Assembly (NCBI GenBank): GCA_024760905.1 | Contig: CM045733.1 | Coordinates: 23,337,501 to 23,401,500, forward strand | Length of the DNA: 64,000 nt | Reading direction: 5' to 3' | Source of the DNA: Plotosus lineatus | Lineage: Eukaryota; Chordata; Actinopteri; Siluriformes; Plotosidae | Part shown: positions 10,433-21,864 of the stretch, one piece after another | Layout: each line of letters begins with the position of its first letter | How positions within the stretch are numbered: position 1 is the stretch's first letter | Notes under the pieces: model-generated | Databases searched by the model: none | Seen by the model: only the letters and a program-made list of their open reading frames with translations | What the model was told of the DNA's origin: nothing | Made by a program: the position numbers and the translations under genes

Positions 10433-10879
10433 CGTAAGTTGAAAATGAACGTAAGTTGTTACTGTATGTTCCAGTGACATATAACATTCATAGTGTACTA
10501 TACATCCATAAATACCATTACCGTATCTCATAAAACACCCCTAAATCAATATTATAAACATAACATTGTAAAATAAATTCAAAAAATCAAATATATCAAA
10601 TAATATCAACATTGATTTCAAATAAATTAAATCCAAGCGAAATAATTTCAAAGATAAATTTTAATCAAATCCATTCATCAAATATCAAATCCAGTACCAA
10701 ATATAACGTTTAACATTCTCTATGATGCGATCTTTCTGCTTGTAAATGGTTCCAATGGTCAACAGATGGTCACTTTACATGAAGCTGAGCCGAGTCACAT
10801 AACATGAGGCTGAGCCAAGTCACTTTACATGAAGCATAAAACAGCCAATCAACGCTTACAACATATGAGGCACGCCACC

Positions 10880-10975
10880 GAAAGTAGTTTGAGACAACGC
10901 GCAGGTTATACGGACTTCCGGTCTTTCAAGTGAACAAGGGCGCCGTTGAACTCATTTAGTACTCAGCCTGCACTC
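10880..10975. repeat. Half of a foldback repeat (relative of 29748-29995)
   Basis: Shares TGAGACAA, CGGACTTC, TCTTTCAAGTGA and TTTAGTACTCA in the same order with the palindrome at 29748-29995, but keeps little of the second arm. Confidence 0.55.
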
Positions 10976-11248
10976 ATGTGAATCACCAGCAGAGTGAAGA
11001 GTTCTCTTTCTTTTCTGGATTCGGGTTTTCATTCGTTTTACCTCTCTTTGCTTAACTGAGTATGCATGGTAGATCGCGCCGATCCGAGCAGATAGTTAAT
11101 TCATCTCTGTGTATGAGACTTGCACCCATGCTAGTAGGCTTACGCTTCTGACCAATCATATTTAGTTAGGGTTACAAAAGTCCGCAAAACAGTGTAAACA
11201 CAAAGATCACAGAGATGACGTCTTAACACAAGGGTAACACGCTATATA

Positions 11249-11252
<4 letters not shown>

Positions 11253-11297
<45 letters not shown>
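11253..11297. repeat. (AT)n microsatellite
   Basis: About 22 AT units inside the minus-strand Tigger copy. Confidence 0.95.
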
Positions 11298-11299
<2 letters not shown>

Positions 11300-11607
11300 T
11301 AAAACTGAACTGGGAAGGAGGGGCACGTTCAGTTTGTCATTTATAAACAATGGACGCAGCGTCATTACGTCAGCGTACTACTAGGTACATCTAAACTCAA
11401 AATTTATTCAACTCAACTTTTTTTTTTTTTTTTTTTTTTTTTAAAAACCCGAAAAATCGAAAAAACTTAAAACGGATGAACGTAAGTTGGGAAGCATCTG
11501 TATTTGCCATGTACAAATATCATGTCTACCAAAAATAGTGATTGATCAGGTTAGTGATAACTAACTGCTATTATTTAAAAAAACAACTGTATGTATTAAC
11601 ATATATT

Positions 11608-11732
11608 ATCATTCATTCATTTTCTGAACCACGTAATCCTAATTAGGGTCATGGGGAGGCTGGCGCCCATCTCAGCCGACTCTGAGTGAGAGCAGGGTAC
11701 ACCCTAGAAAGCTTGCCAGGCCATCGCAGAGC
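11608..11732 (-). mobile_element. SINE 3' tail fragment (A/C module), minus
   Basis: Only the last 125 bp are present, from ATTCATTTTCTGAACC to GCCAGGCCATCGCAG. Confidence 0.75.
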
Positions 11733-12759
11733 TTAACATCTATTACATTTTCCAAACTGTTTTACAATTTGCTCTAAAATGAGTTATAGTGTGTACTTAT
11801 AATGCTAATGCTAAGCCAATGTTCGGGTTAAAAGTTTCACTTGAATACCCTGCCATACAAAAATTACAGAAATACTTATTGATTTGATTTGATTTAATTT
11901 GATTGTATTTTATGCATTGCAGTCTGTGTAATTCAATAAAATATTTTTTTTAATAGACTTACCTTAATACCATGTGTATGTTGCCATAATTAGATAAGCA
12001 GCACAGTGACAGCAGGGTGACCTTGCAAATCAGCAGGTCAATCTGAGCTCTGCCATACTACTGATAACCAGCATCTTGTTGATTAATGGCAGAGAGAGAC
12101 AAGAGACTTAAACACAGATGACCTTGCACTTCGCCTTGCAATTTCTCACCTAATGTACAGTGAAACTATTTCAGTTATAGAACACTCTTGCAGAAGTGCC
12201 GGAACTTCAAGCTCTAATCTGGAACGTTACTTAATTAACGAACATTTATTATAGTTAACATGAAGTCTGTCCTGATAATGCTTGCTTCTCTGGTAGACAC
12301 AACAGATGGAGAGCAGTTGGGTATGAAATATTGGCTGGTTTTTTTTTTCCTCAGCTAAATTACCATGAAGTGATTTTTTTCCCACCAGAAGCTACTTATA
12401 GGAGATAATATTCAACCAAGCACTTTAGAAAATCTTCAGGGACATAATAAAGCAAATGCAGGGCAGGAGTCAGCAAACCAGAGAAGTAAAGAAACAAATG
12501 AAAGGAAGGAACAGGTTTTTATGCTATAACTTATCAACTTCTAATGCCACCCACTCTCATGCTTCAGCTCTGTGAGCATCGATTCTCATAACAGATGACT
12601 GTTTCATTAGAAAGAGCTCAGAGAGGAAACTCTTTTCTCTGTAAAAGCTCTGGTTTAGCCATAAAAACTATTTCCAGATAATGATTAAGAATTAATAATT
12701 TGTCATAAGGAATTAGAATACAAACATATTTTACCATTTACCAAAACATCCCTGTAAAG

Positions 12760-12761
<2 letters not shown>
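11733..12761. other. AT-rich DNA with a short segment repeated at 38757
   Basis: No coding signature. The segment around 12015-12085 resembles 38757-38835: GGTGACCTTG, ATCAGCAGGT and ATTAATGGCAG occur in the same order. Confidence 0.45.

Positions 12762-12846
<85 letters not shown>
12762..12846. repeat. (AT)n microsatellite
   Basis: About 42 uninterrupted AT units. Confidence 0.95.
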
Positions 12847-12849
<3 letters not shown>

Positions 12850-12881
12850 TATACACACATACATATATGTACATATATATA

Positions 12882-13384
12882 CAGGGGCCCCTCCCTTTCC
12901 GTGGTTAATTTTGACCGAGATCCCTCCGCGACCACCGAATTCCGTGCAGTAGGTTCAACCCCCCTGACTGATGTGTACGTACATGTATATGTGTATATAA
13001 TATCAATAAATACATACTTAATATATATATTAACTATAAATGCTTACAATAACAATTAATCATTCAAAATAGTGCATAAGATGTAAATAAAATATAAATA
13101 CACACATACAGATGCACGCGTACACTCAGATGCGCACCGCACATAAAAATGTAAGTAGTTCTGATGGGGGGTTTTGGGTTGTTTTGTTGTTTTTGTTTGT
13201 CTGGGGTTTTTTGTGTTTGTTTGTTTTTGCATAATTTGCCTTGTTTTGCTTTTTCCTTAACTTTTCCCCATATTCTTCCTTAATTTCCTTATTTTTTAAT
13301 TTGATGAATATTAAAAAAAAAAAAAAAAGCCAACAACGCACTGAAGCTACATGAATTGAAGCGCGAAGTAGTGAAGGATCCCTA
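12882..13384 (+). mobile_element. CAGGGATCCCT-family DNA element, near complete
   Basis: Left end CAGGGGCCCCTCCCTTTCCG, then GGTTAATTTTGACCGAG, a GT-rich and T-rich centre and TTCCTTAATTTCCTTATTTT. The right end is GAAGCGCGAAGTAGTGAAGG followed by ATCCCT, the inverse of the left end. It is the most complete copy here and has no coding capacity. Confidence 0.7.
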
Positions 13385-13430
13385 TATATATACTAGTATA
13401 TATATATATATATATATACTAGTATATATA

Positions 13431-13434
<4 letters not shown>

Positions 13435-13470
<36 letters not shown>
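13435..13470. repeat. (GT)n microsatellite
   Basis: About 18 GT units preceded by short AT arrays containing two ACTAGT interruptions. Confidence 0.9.
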
Positions 13471-13471
<1 letters not shown>

Positions 13472-13708
13472 TGCAATGAATCTGAAGCCATTCCAGAACC
13501 TGGAAATGAGGTAACAATACACTCACCCTATAAAGGATGCATGTTCTCTGCAAGGCACCATGAACACATACACATTTATTCACAATTAGGTACAATTTAG
13601 AATTCACTTGGACATGCAAAAAATATGCACAAAAATTCACAAGTAACCTCAGGTTGTCACACATGAACTAAAACAGTGCCTTGCTAATACATCTACTTAA
13701 ATGCATGT

Positions 13709-14020
13709 GGGGCATTGGTGGCTTAGTGGTATAGGGCGCTGGATCACTGATCCTAAGGTTGTCACTGCCCCCCCAAGTGCAGATAATTGGGTTATCAAAG
13801 ACCAGCCATGTCTCTCACTATCTATGTTGTGAGGCATGTAAAAGAACCATTGCTGACTTTCGACAAGATCAGCTGCAAAGCTGTCAGCGTGTTTCTGTTC
13901 TGTGATGGCCTGGCAAGCTGTACAGGATGTATTCTGCCCTCGCCTGGAGTCGGCTAGGATTGGTGCCAGCCTCCCCAAGACCCTAATTAGGATTAAGCGA
14001 TTAAAGAAAATGAACTGAAC
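13709..14020 (+). mobile_element. Type A SINE
   Basis: Has the head (GGGCATTGGTGGCTTAGTGG), the shared body and the A tail (TGGCCTGGCAAGCTGT, CCCTAATTAGGATTAAGCG). Flanked by TAAATGCATGT (13698-13708) and TAAATGCACATGT (14021-14033), a target-site duplication with a 2-nt difference. Confidence 0.85.
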
Positions 14021-14033
14021 TAAATGCACATGT

Positions 14034-14499
14034 TTCTAAAAAGCTGGTATTTAATTGCAAAGACAGCGTAAGAGCAATCAAACTTGCATCCATACCAGTC
14101 TTAATGAACTCAACACACTTCTCTTTATTTGAAAAGCATTGGCTGATACTAGGTACATATGGGGTGGCGGGGGGGGGGGGTCATGACTAAACTAAAAGGT
14201 ACTTATCATGTTCATCTATTGCCACTCAGAGGCCAAATAAAATGCACACAGAGATGGTACATCTGTCCACAATCAGTTATACACACTATGTGTGAGCATT
14301 CTTACACTGTCATCAGTACACGCTCAGAAAAAGAAAGGATGTTAAAATTTTGTTTTTGCACACCGCTTAAAACTATGGAAGGTCAGAATCTGTTAAACCT
14401 CTGGATGGATAAGATTTTCAAAATAGTTTGACTAATTGCTGAAATGGACTAGTTGAACATTATTTTTAAAAATATATATTATTTCACAAAATTTCATGT
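14034..14499. other. Unassigned stretch
   Basis: Contains a G run at 14169-14180; no coding or repeat signature recognised. Confidence 0.5.
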
Positions 14500-15070
14500 G
14501 GCCTTCAGATTAGAGCTTCATGGCCAAGCAGCCGCTTACAAGCCATACATCATCAAGTGCAATGGAAAGCGTCAGATGCAGTGATCGCCACTGGGCTCTA
14601 GAGCAATGGAAATGCATTCTCTGGAGTGATGGATCACACTTCTCCATCTGACAATCTGATACATGAGTTTGGGTTTGGCTGTTGCCAGGAGAACGGTACT
14701 TGTCTGACTCAATTGTACCAAATGAATGGGCTTGTTTTTCAGGGGCTGGGATTGGCCCCTTAGTTCCAGTGAAAAGAACTCTGAATACTTCAGCATACCA
14801 AGAGATTTTGGACAATTCCATGCTCCCAACTTTGTGGGAACAGTTTGGAAATGGCTTTTTCTTGTTTCAACATACTCCAGTGCACAAAGCAAGGCCCATA
14901 AAGACAAGGATTAGCAAGTTTGGCATGTTGAAGAACTTGACTGGTCTGCACAGATCCTGACCTTAACCTGATAAAACACCTTTGGGCTGAATTAGAGTGG
15001 AGACTGCAAGCCAGACCTTCTAGTCCGACAGCAGTATCAGCTTTCACAAATGTGCTTCTGGGAAATACCT
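14500..15070 (+). pseudogene. Tc1-type transposase relic
   Basis: Conceptual translation in shifting frames gives the C-terminal half of a Tc1/mariner transposase, the enzyme that cuts and pastes the element at TA sites. [46 protein letters not shown] and AFTNVLL align with the usual order, and the last catalytic acid (in HLWAELE) is visible. Stops and frame changes throughout make it inactive. No inverted ends were found. Confidence 0.75.
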
Positions 15071-15092
15071 TTGGTGTTGTAGTGTATATATA

Positions 15093-15093
<1 letters not shown>

Positions 15094-15132
<39 letters not shown>

Positions 15133-15133
15133 T

Positions 15134-15193
<60 letters not shown>
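15094..15193. repeat. (GT)n then (AT)n microsatellites
   Basis: About 16 GT units and, after a short interruption, about 27 AT units directly before a SINE head. Confidence 0.95.
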
Positions 15194-15194
<1 letters not shown>

Positions 15195-15195
<1 letters not shown>

Positions 15196-15565
15196 GGCAG
15201 TGGTGGCCTGATGGTTAAGGTGCTGAATAGCTGATCCTAGGGTTAAGGGTTCGAGTCTCACTCTCCACAAGGTTGTCACTGTTCCCCCAGTGCAGCTAAC
15301 TGGGTTATCAAAGGACAGCCATGTATCTCACTGTCTATGGTAATAGGCTGTAAAAGCACTGTTGCTGACTTTTGTCAACAGTAGCTGCATAGCTGTCAGC
15401 TTGTTTCTGCCTCTTGCTAAGGGTTGTGTCAGGAAGGGCATCCGACATGAAAACCCATGCCAAATCGAATATGCGAATCAATAATATGACTTCCATGAAG
15501 ATGGAGGCAGATGGTTTGCTGTGGCGACCCCTGAAAGGGGACAGCCAAAAGGAAAAGAAGATATA

Positions 15566-15566
<1 letters not shown>
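15195..15566 (+). mobile_element. Type B SINE with the longest LINE-like tail
   Basis: Head, body and B module are present. The tail reads GAAGATGGAGGCAGATGG, CTGTGGCGACCCCTGAAAGG and AGCCAAAAGGAAAAGAAG. This matches the LINE 3' end (715-786) from the RWRQMIRCGDP codons through the stop and the 3' UTR. It runs into an (AT)n array exactly as the LINE does. Confidence 0.85.

Positions 15567-15568
<2 letters not shown>

Positions 15569-15648
<80 letters not shown>
15569..15648. repeat. (TA)n followed by T tract
   Basis: About 31 TA units, then 18 T residues, following the SINE 3' end. Confidence 0.95.
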
Positions 15649-15649
15649 C

Positions 15650-15935
15650 CCTGAAGCTTTCAATGTTCTCATTGTGGCTGCATGGGCTTCCTTTGGTTGC
15701 TTCAGGTTCCTCCAACAGCAACAGTCCAAATATTTTTAAACTGGGTCAACTGGCTACTGTGAACTGCCCACGGGTGTTAACGTGACCGTGAATGGCTGGC
15801 TGTTTGTCTCTGTGTTCACCCTATGATAGATTGGCAATCTTCCCAGGGTGTACCTCGCCTTCTGCTTGAAGTAAGTTGGGTTTGGTTACAGCTTTCTCCG
15901 TGACCTTGACAGATAAGCAGTATAGATAACTGATG
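15650..15935 (+). mobile_element. Type C SINE fragment
   Basis: Degraded: GCTTCAGGTTCCTCCAACAG, then CTGTTTGTCTCTGTG, CCTATGATAGATTGGCAATC, CCAGGGTGTACC and a GACAGATAAGCAGT end. Confidence 0.55.
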
Positions 15936-16880
15936 ATAGATACTGCACTGCATGCACTGCTTTGAAATTGCTGAAAATACGGAAAGAAACCAATAGCATG
16001 TCAGATCAGAAATCCTGTACTGCACTATTTTTGAATACAGCGTTATCTTTATTGACGTCCTATTTTCACTAACACTTTGTTCCAGGAAGTGGAATAGAGT
16101 TTATTTTCTGATTATATTATTTCAAAATCACACAACTTTACTTTAAATAGAATTGAAAAATGTTTTTTAAATATTTAGAAGCATTCGTTGTCTCTGGCAC
16201 TATTGGGCATGGCTGCATTACACTATAAGAAAGATGTTAATAGAAGTACCTTTGGCACTCCCAGAGCAAGCTCAATTAAAATAAAATGTTGGTTTACAAG
16301 ACACAAAATATCTATTTCAAACTGTGTGTTGATTAATGGCACCTGATAAACTACTAAAAGTGCTTATTACACAGTATATCAGTATTGAATTTACATAAAG
16401 AAAAAGCAACGAACAGATAAAAAACAGATATATACACAGTGGCAGAATCCCAGTGAGCGTCATTAATCATAGATGATGTGAGTGGTGGAATCACTTTCAG
16501 CATCACAGAGAGGTACAAGACAATCTTAAAAGTAACTGCCACAAGCTCCAATGTTAACTGCAATAAGATAAACAGATCACAGTGATGAATGAGAAAGAAT
16601 GGGAGGGAACTATGTGGAAACTACAGTGTAAAGGACGCATAGATGCTGAAGCTTGACTTTTAGTTATTGATAGAAAACAACTAATCAAACATTTAAGAGG
16701 AGTGAACAATATTAATATATTAAACACAGTTTACCTTATTTACCTTATTTACTCTGTATCTCGTTGATCATAAATGGTTTTTAATTTCACACAATAGACG
16801 CATTGTATTAACTGTGCCCTGGTCCTAGCATTAAGTTTGATATAAATATGGTATACATTCTGTATGACCTGAGTGAAGTC
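15936..16880. other. AT-rich DNA, nothing recognised
   Basis: No coding or repeat signature recognised in about 950 bases. Confidence 0.5.
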
Positions 16881-16896
16881 ATGTCTGATGAGCAAT

Positions 16897-17567
16897 CTTC
16901 TTCTTTTCCTTTCGGCTTTTCCCTTCAGGGGTCGCCACAGTGAATCATCTGCCTCCATCTCACCCTATCCTTTGCATCTTCTTCTCTTACACCAACCACC
17001 TTCATGTCCTCCTTCACCACGTCCACAAATCTTCTCTTTGGTCTTCCTCTAGGCCTTCTGCCTGGTAGTTCCAACCTCAGCATCCTACTACCAATATATT
17101 CACTATCCATCCTCTGTACATGTCCAAACCATCTCAATCTAGCCTCTCTGACTTTGTCTCCAAAACTTCTTACATGTGCTGTCCCTCTGATGTGCTCATT
17201 CCTAATCCTATCCATCCTCGTTACTCCCAAAGAGAACCTCAACATTTTCATCTCTGCTACCTCCAGCTCTGCCTCCTGTCTTTTCCCCAGGGCCACTGTT
17301 TCTAAACCATACAACATCTCTGGCCTCAACACCGTCTTGTACACTTTTCCTTTCATTCTTGCCGATACCCTCCTATCGCACATCACACCGGACACTTTTC
17401 TCCAACCATTCCAACCTGCCTGCACACGCTTCTTCACCTCTTTTCCACACTCTCCATTGCTCTGGATCGTTGAGCCTAAGTACTTAAAATCCTCCACCTT
17501 CTTTATCTCTGCTCCCTGTAACTCAAAGTTCCTCTTGGGTCCTTGTTGTTCACACACTGATGAGACA
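16897..17567 (-). mobile_element. RTE-like LINE, 5'-truncated, with duplication
   Basis: A 671-bp 3' fragment flanked by ATGTCTGATGAGCAAT (16881-16896) and ATGTCTGATGAGACAAT (17568-17584), a clear target-site duplication. The 3' end is the short AGGGAAAAGCCGAAAGG stretch and GAAGAAG. Confidence 0.9.
16925..17557 (-). pseudogene. RTE-like reverse transcriptase C-terminus, open frame
   Basis: A 210-codon frame without stops. Motifs: VEDFKYLGSTIQSNGECG, KVSGVMCDRRVSARMKGKVY, MLYGLETVALGKRQ, RLRWFGHVQRMD, RRPRGRPKRRF and the terminal QMIHCGDP. The catalytic FADD region is missing through 5' truncation. The intact frame and clear duplication suggest one of the younger insertions here. Confidence 0.85.
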
Positions 17568-17731
17568 ATGTCTGATGAGACAATATCATATTAAAATGAT
17601 ATTTATCTGTTGTTATCTATTAGCATTGGTTTCAAAAACCTTCTAGGAAATACATTTCAAGGAAATGCATTCTGAGAAATATAGCTATCATCTGAGACTT
17701 CAAAAATAATTGTAGGTTGGAAAAAAAGAAC

Positions 17732-17833
<102 letters not shown>

Positions 17834-18116
17834 AACACACACAAGACACATGAATTAAATTTGTTTAAAGTCCTTCTTTCCCCCTCCTTCAGCTCTGAAA
17901 TCAATCCCCATGCAGAGTTGATGATGAACCACTAAATGTATCTCTTCTCCATGGCTTAGCAGAACTAAGTCATGCCCATCTCTCAGGGATTCAAAATAAA
18001 TAAATAAATCATAAGGTTTGGTTTCGGGCATCAATGTGTACAAGCTTTTGAGAGATGAACTAAAGTTTGAAAATGAATTGAGCCTATTTCACTATTTAAA
18101 TTATACATTTGTGGTA

Positions 18117-18402
18117 GTTCGAGTCCCACTCTCCACAAGGTTGTCACTGTCCCCCCCCAGTGCAGCTAACTGGGTTATCAAAGGCCGGCCATGTCTCCCA
18201 CTGTCTATGGTGAGAGGCATGTAAAAGAACCATTGCTGACTTTTGTAAAGAGTAGGCTGCTAAGCCGTCGGCGTGTTTCTGCCCTGCGATGGCCTGGCGA
18301 GTTGTCCAGGGTGTACTCTGCCTTCGCCCGAAGTCGGCTGGGATGGGCACCAGCCTCCCTGCAACCCAAATTAGGATTAAGCGGTTACAGAAAATGAACT
18401 GA
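18117..18402 (+). mobile_element. Type A SINE, head partly truncated
   Basis: Starts inside the head at GTTCGAGTCCCACTCTCC and continues through the shared body to the A tail and GAAAATGAACTG. An exact 12-bp duplication ACATTTGTGGTA flanks it (18105-18116 and 18403-18414). Confidence 0.9.
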
Positions 18403-18492
18403 ACATTTGTGGTATATATTACTCAGTGTGACCCCCACCCCCCACCCCCACCCCTCCAGCCACCACTGCAGACAAATAAAAAAAATAAAATA

Positions 18493-18738
18493 AATCCAGT
18501 TTCCTCCAGGTGCTCCGGTTTCCTCCTACAGTCCAAAAACATGCACAGTAGGTTACTTGGCTGTTCCAGATCACTCCTGGGTGTGAGTGTGAGTATGAAT
18601 GGTTGTGCGAATGTTGGCCCTACGATGGCCTGGCGAGCTGTCCAGGGCATACCCCGCCCTCATCCCGAGTCAGCTTAAATGGGCACCAGCCTCCCTGTGA
18701 CCCTAATTAGGATTAAGCGGTTCAGAGGATGAATGAAT
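18493..18738 (+). mobile_element. Type C SINE
   Basis: AGTTTCCTCCAGGTGCTCCGG, CAGTCCAAAAACATGC, CTGGGTGTGAGTGTGAG, TGGCCTGGCGAGCTGTCC and ATTAGGATTAAGCGGTTC in order. It shows that the A tail is the natural end of this separate SINE family. Confidence 0.8.
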
Positions 18739-19383
18739 GTATCCAGTTTCCCTTTATGAAGCATTCGTGTATTTGACAGTTGCCAGCTTTAACGCCTGAT
18801 ATTTGGGAAATACACAGATGTGTCAAGAAATCTGGGTAAAAGTGGAAGAGATATTTGATGTGAACTCTGTGAAATATACTGAAGCTATATCTGGTTCAAG
18901 ACATGCAGTGTCTTCTTTTTTTAGCCTCAGTATGTCAGAGATTATTTGGTCACTGCTTTTGTGTCTATGTTGTGAGGGCTGGGAGTTAATGAGTTTCAGA
19001 AATGTTTGGGTGGGTGGGTGGGGGGGTTGTTCTTCCTATGTCCCTCCTCTCCCAAGCATTTTCTCATACTTTCATATATTTGTAGGTTTCAGGGCAAACT
19101 GCCTTTCCTTCGGATTAGTGCCTCAGTTGGGACACCAGTCTGAGCCTTTCAAAGCTCAGGAAATTGGTTGAATAATATCTGTGTTCTTCAAGGCATGCAG
19201 TGCGCTACCACACTGTACCAAGTACTAATTGGAAATCACTTGCCAGCCATATTGGCCACAGTGAAGTTGAAGAACTTTCAGAACCGAAATAAAACTTACC
19301 GGCTATTAATCTGCCTTGTTTTGTGTCAAGCTACTTCGTGGAATAAGGTGATGATTGTCATTTGGATTGAAAAATTTCAACTT
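18739..19383. other. Unassigned stretch
   Basis: An open frame of about 122 codons (18803-19171) is present but shows no domain, codon or splice evidence, and I do not call it a gene. A GGGTGGGTGGGTG tract lies near 19008-19024. Confidence 0.45.
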
Positions 19384-19384
19384 A

Positions 19385-19700
19385 GGGCAGTGATGGCCTG
19401 ATGGTAATGTGCTGGACTACCAATCCCAAGGTTGGTTTTCAGTGCGGTCCCACTAGTGCCGCTAACTGTGATATCATAGGCCGGCCATGTCTCTCACTGT
19501 GTATGGTGAGGTTCATGTTAAAGAACCATTGCTGACTTTTGTCAAGAGTAGCTAATTGCCGTCAGCGTGTTTCTGCCCTGCAATGGCCTGCCGAGCTGTC
19601 AGGGTTTACTCTACCTTCGCCCCAAGTCAGCTGAGATGGGCACCAGCCTCCCCGAGACCCTAATTAGGCCTAATTTAGCAGTTCAGAAAATAAATGAATG
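19385..19700 (+). mobile_element. Type A SINE, variant head
   Basis: The head reads GATGGCCTGATGG with ACCAATCCCAAGG, like the copies at 54227 and 59415, and differs from the usual ATCGCTGATCC head. Shared body and A tail follow. Confidence 0.8.
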
Positions 19701-19722
19701 AAATTTCTACTCAAAGCAAATA

Positions 19723-20090
19723 CAGTGGTACCTCACCTTACGATAGTCCCAGCAAATGAAAAATCCAGGTTACAAAAAACATTTTCCAAAATGTTTTGTC
19801 TCTGTATACGAAACAAGTTCTCCTTATGAAACGAGCCAAACGCACCATTCAAACATTCAAACAATACACAAGCTGCTTTCCCATTGACTATCTTCCAACA
19901 TCCCGCCCCGCTGGCCTCCCATTGGCTAGGAGGGATGACACAGCTCCCTCCCATTGGTTGTTATGGAGCTGCATCTCCCATAATGCTTTTCGTGTAAAGG
20001 CCAGAGTTACTGTTTTTGACTCATGCTTTTAACCTTCCATAAACATTTATAAGATTATAACTCGCTCAGAAGACATGGTGAACACACGCG

Positions 20091-20149
<59 letters not shown>

Positions 20150-20339
20150 GATTTGCAGTGCGAGTGAAAAGGGGAAGTTAAAAGGTATACTTTTATAATT
20201 TTTAAAGGGTTTGGGGTGGTATTGGGGGCCTTGGAACGAATCACGTGTTTTACATGTAAAATGCAGTTCAATTTATGAAAAATCCAGGTTAAGAAAAAGG
20301 CTCTGGAACAGATTAATTTCGTAAGGTGGGGTACCACTG
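19723..20339 (+). mobile_element. Tigger-type MITE, complete
   Basis: Left end CAGTGGTACCTCACCTTACG and right end CGTAAGGTGGGGTACCACTG are inverted repeats. A TA lies on each side (19721-19722 and 20340-20341). Near each end is the internal AATCCAGGTTA motif. No transposase is present, so it depended on an autonomous relative. An (AC)n array sits after GAAGACATGGTGAA, as in the relative at 21865. Confidence 0.85.
20092..20147. repeat. (AC)n microsatellite inside the MITE
   Basis: About 28 CA units. Confidence 0.95.
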
Positions 20340-20341
20340 TA

Positions 20342-21065
20342 GATAAAAACAAACAAACAAAAAAAACATTTTATATTATAGGTGTTCAGGGCAAACCCTG
20401 TAATTTTTTTTTTTTTCAGCAACATTTCACCACCATATTTGGATGAGCTCTATACCAAATATAGAGCATCCAGAAAGTATGTTTACATGAGCATATGAGA
20501 TTAACTTTTCTGCCTTAGGTTCCTAAGGGACCACCAGACAGTTAAAGCAAACAGCATAGCTAGAACTTCATCAATCCCAGCTATAGGGAGAACCAGTGGA
20601 CTGCTATTCGGTGACGTTGCTGCATTTGTCTCATATGGAACCTGCAAGCTATGTACCTAAAAGCAGATGAATTGTGATGGAGAATTTCATTATGCTAAGT
20701 CTTCCACTCAATTGAGTGTATATCTGTGATCATTACTCTTCACTGACCATTTAGTCCAGCAGGAAAGCAACTATCCATACATACCTGCCTGAGCAAGAGC
20801 AAATCAATGAACTGCATCCTAAGTTTTCACAGGAAAACAGGCATTGTTTGATTTCAGTGTTATATTTAAATAAAATTTCAGCAAACAGTTTCTACTCACC
20901 ATTCAATTTTGCAGCATTGCATTTCTCAAGACATTCACACACACACTGCAGAATAAGGATGGATGCTTTCTGAATGGTCAACATTCATAATAGGGTTTTA
21001 CATTTTTAGGTGTAATAATCAAGAAGAGAGATGGCTATAATATGTAGGAATAAATTAAACTGTAC
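20342..21065. other. AT-rich DNA, nothing recognised
   Basis: No coding or repeat signature recognised. Confidence 0.5.
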
Positions 21066-21078
21066 TGAAATTGTACTT

Positions 21079-21413
21079 GGACAGTGTTGGTCTGCTGGTA
21101 TAGGTATTGGATCATTGATCACAAGGTAGGGGGTTCAAGTCCCACTCTCAATGGGTTGTCATGTCATTGTCCCCCAATGCAGCTAACTGGGTTATCAAAG
21201 GCTGGCCATGTCTCTTACTATCTATGGTGTGAAGCATGTAAAACAACCATTGCTGACTTTCGACAAGAGTAGCTGCAAAGCCATCAGAGTGTTTCTTCCC
21301 TGTGATGGCCTGGCAATCTGTCCAGGGTGCACTCTGTCCATCCTTGGAGTTTGCTGGGATGGGCACTAGTTTCCTCAAGACCCTAATTAGGATAAGTGGT
21401 TACAGAAAATGAA
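21079..21413 (+). mobile_element. Type A SINE
   Basis: Head, body and A tail, flanked by an exact 13-bp duplication TGAAATTGTACTT (21066-21078 and 21414-21426). Confidence 0.9.
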
Positions 21414-21474
21414 TGAAATTGTACTTTCATTTTAATTAAAATACACATTCACCATTTATTTATTTATTTGCCAA

Positions 21475-21802
21475 CCCGCTTAATCCTACTAGGGATACTG
21501 GGAGGCTGGAGTCAGATAACTCTGGATGAATGCAGGATGCACCAAGCCCAGTCACAATCCCCACATCCCCAACCCCTCTCCACACATACACAACCGTTCA
21601 CAATCACATTTAGGGGCAATTTGGAACAGGCGATTAGCCTAATGCTCATGTCTTTGGACCCTGGGAGCAGACCAGAGTACCCAGAGGAAACCTATGCAAG
21701 CACACGGACAACATGCAAACTCCACACAGAATCACATAAGCTGAGGACTTGAACCTTCTTGCTGTGAGGCAGGCATACTATTTACTATACAACTGTGCTG
21801 CC
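21475..21802 (-). mobile_element. Type C SINE, minus strand
   Basis: Reverse order of the type C blocks: CGCTTAATCC, AACCGTTCACAATCAC, TAGGGGCAATTTGGAAC, CATGCAAACTCCACACAG and a degraded tRNA-like head ending near GTGCTGCCC. Confidence 0.75.
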
Positions 21803-21864
21803 CGGGAGTAAATATAATATTAACAAATAAATAAATTTAAAAATCCACGAAATGCTAAAATATA

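Larger units (their letters stand above)
10433..11502 (-). mobile_element. Tigger-type transposon copy, minus strand, left end lost
   Basis: Matches the element at 40412-41204 in reverse. Shared blocks are AACGTAAGTTGTTACTGTATG, the repetitive AATATCAAAT region, CTTACGCTTCTGACCAATC and AAGTCCGCAAAACAGTG. The terminus GAACGTAAGTTGGGAAGCATCTG ends at 11502. The other terminus was replaced by the LTR fragment. A foldback-element fragment (about 10880-10975) and an (AT)n array lie inside. Confidence 0.7.

Noticed and set aside
18803..19171. 122-codon plus-strand open frame
   Set aside because: No recognisable domain, no splice context and G-rich low complexity inside; length is within chance for this much DNA.
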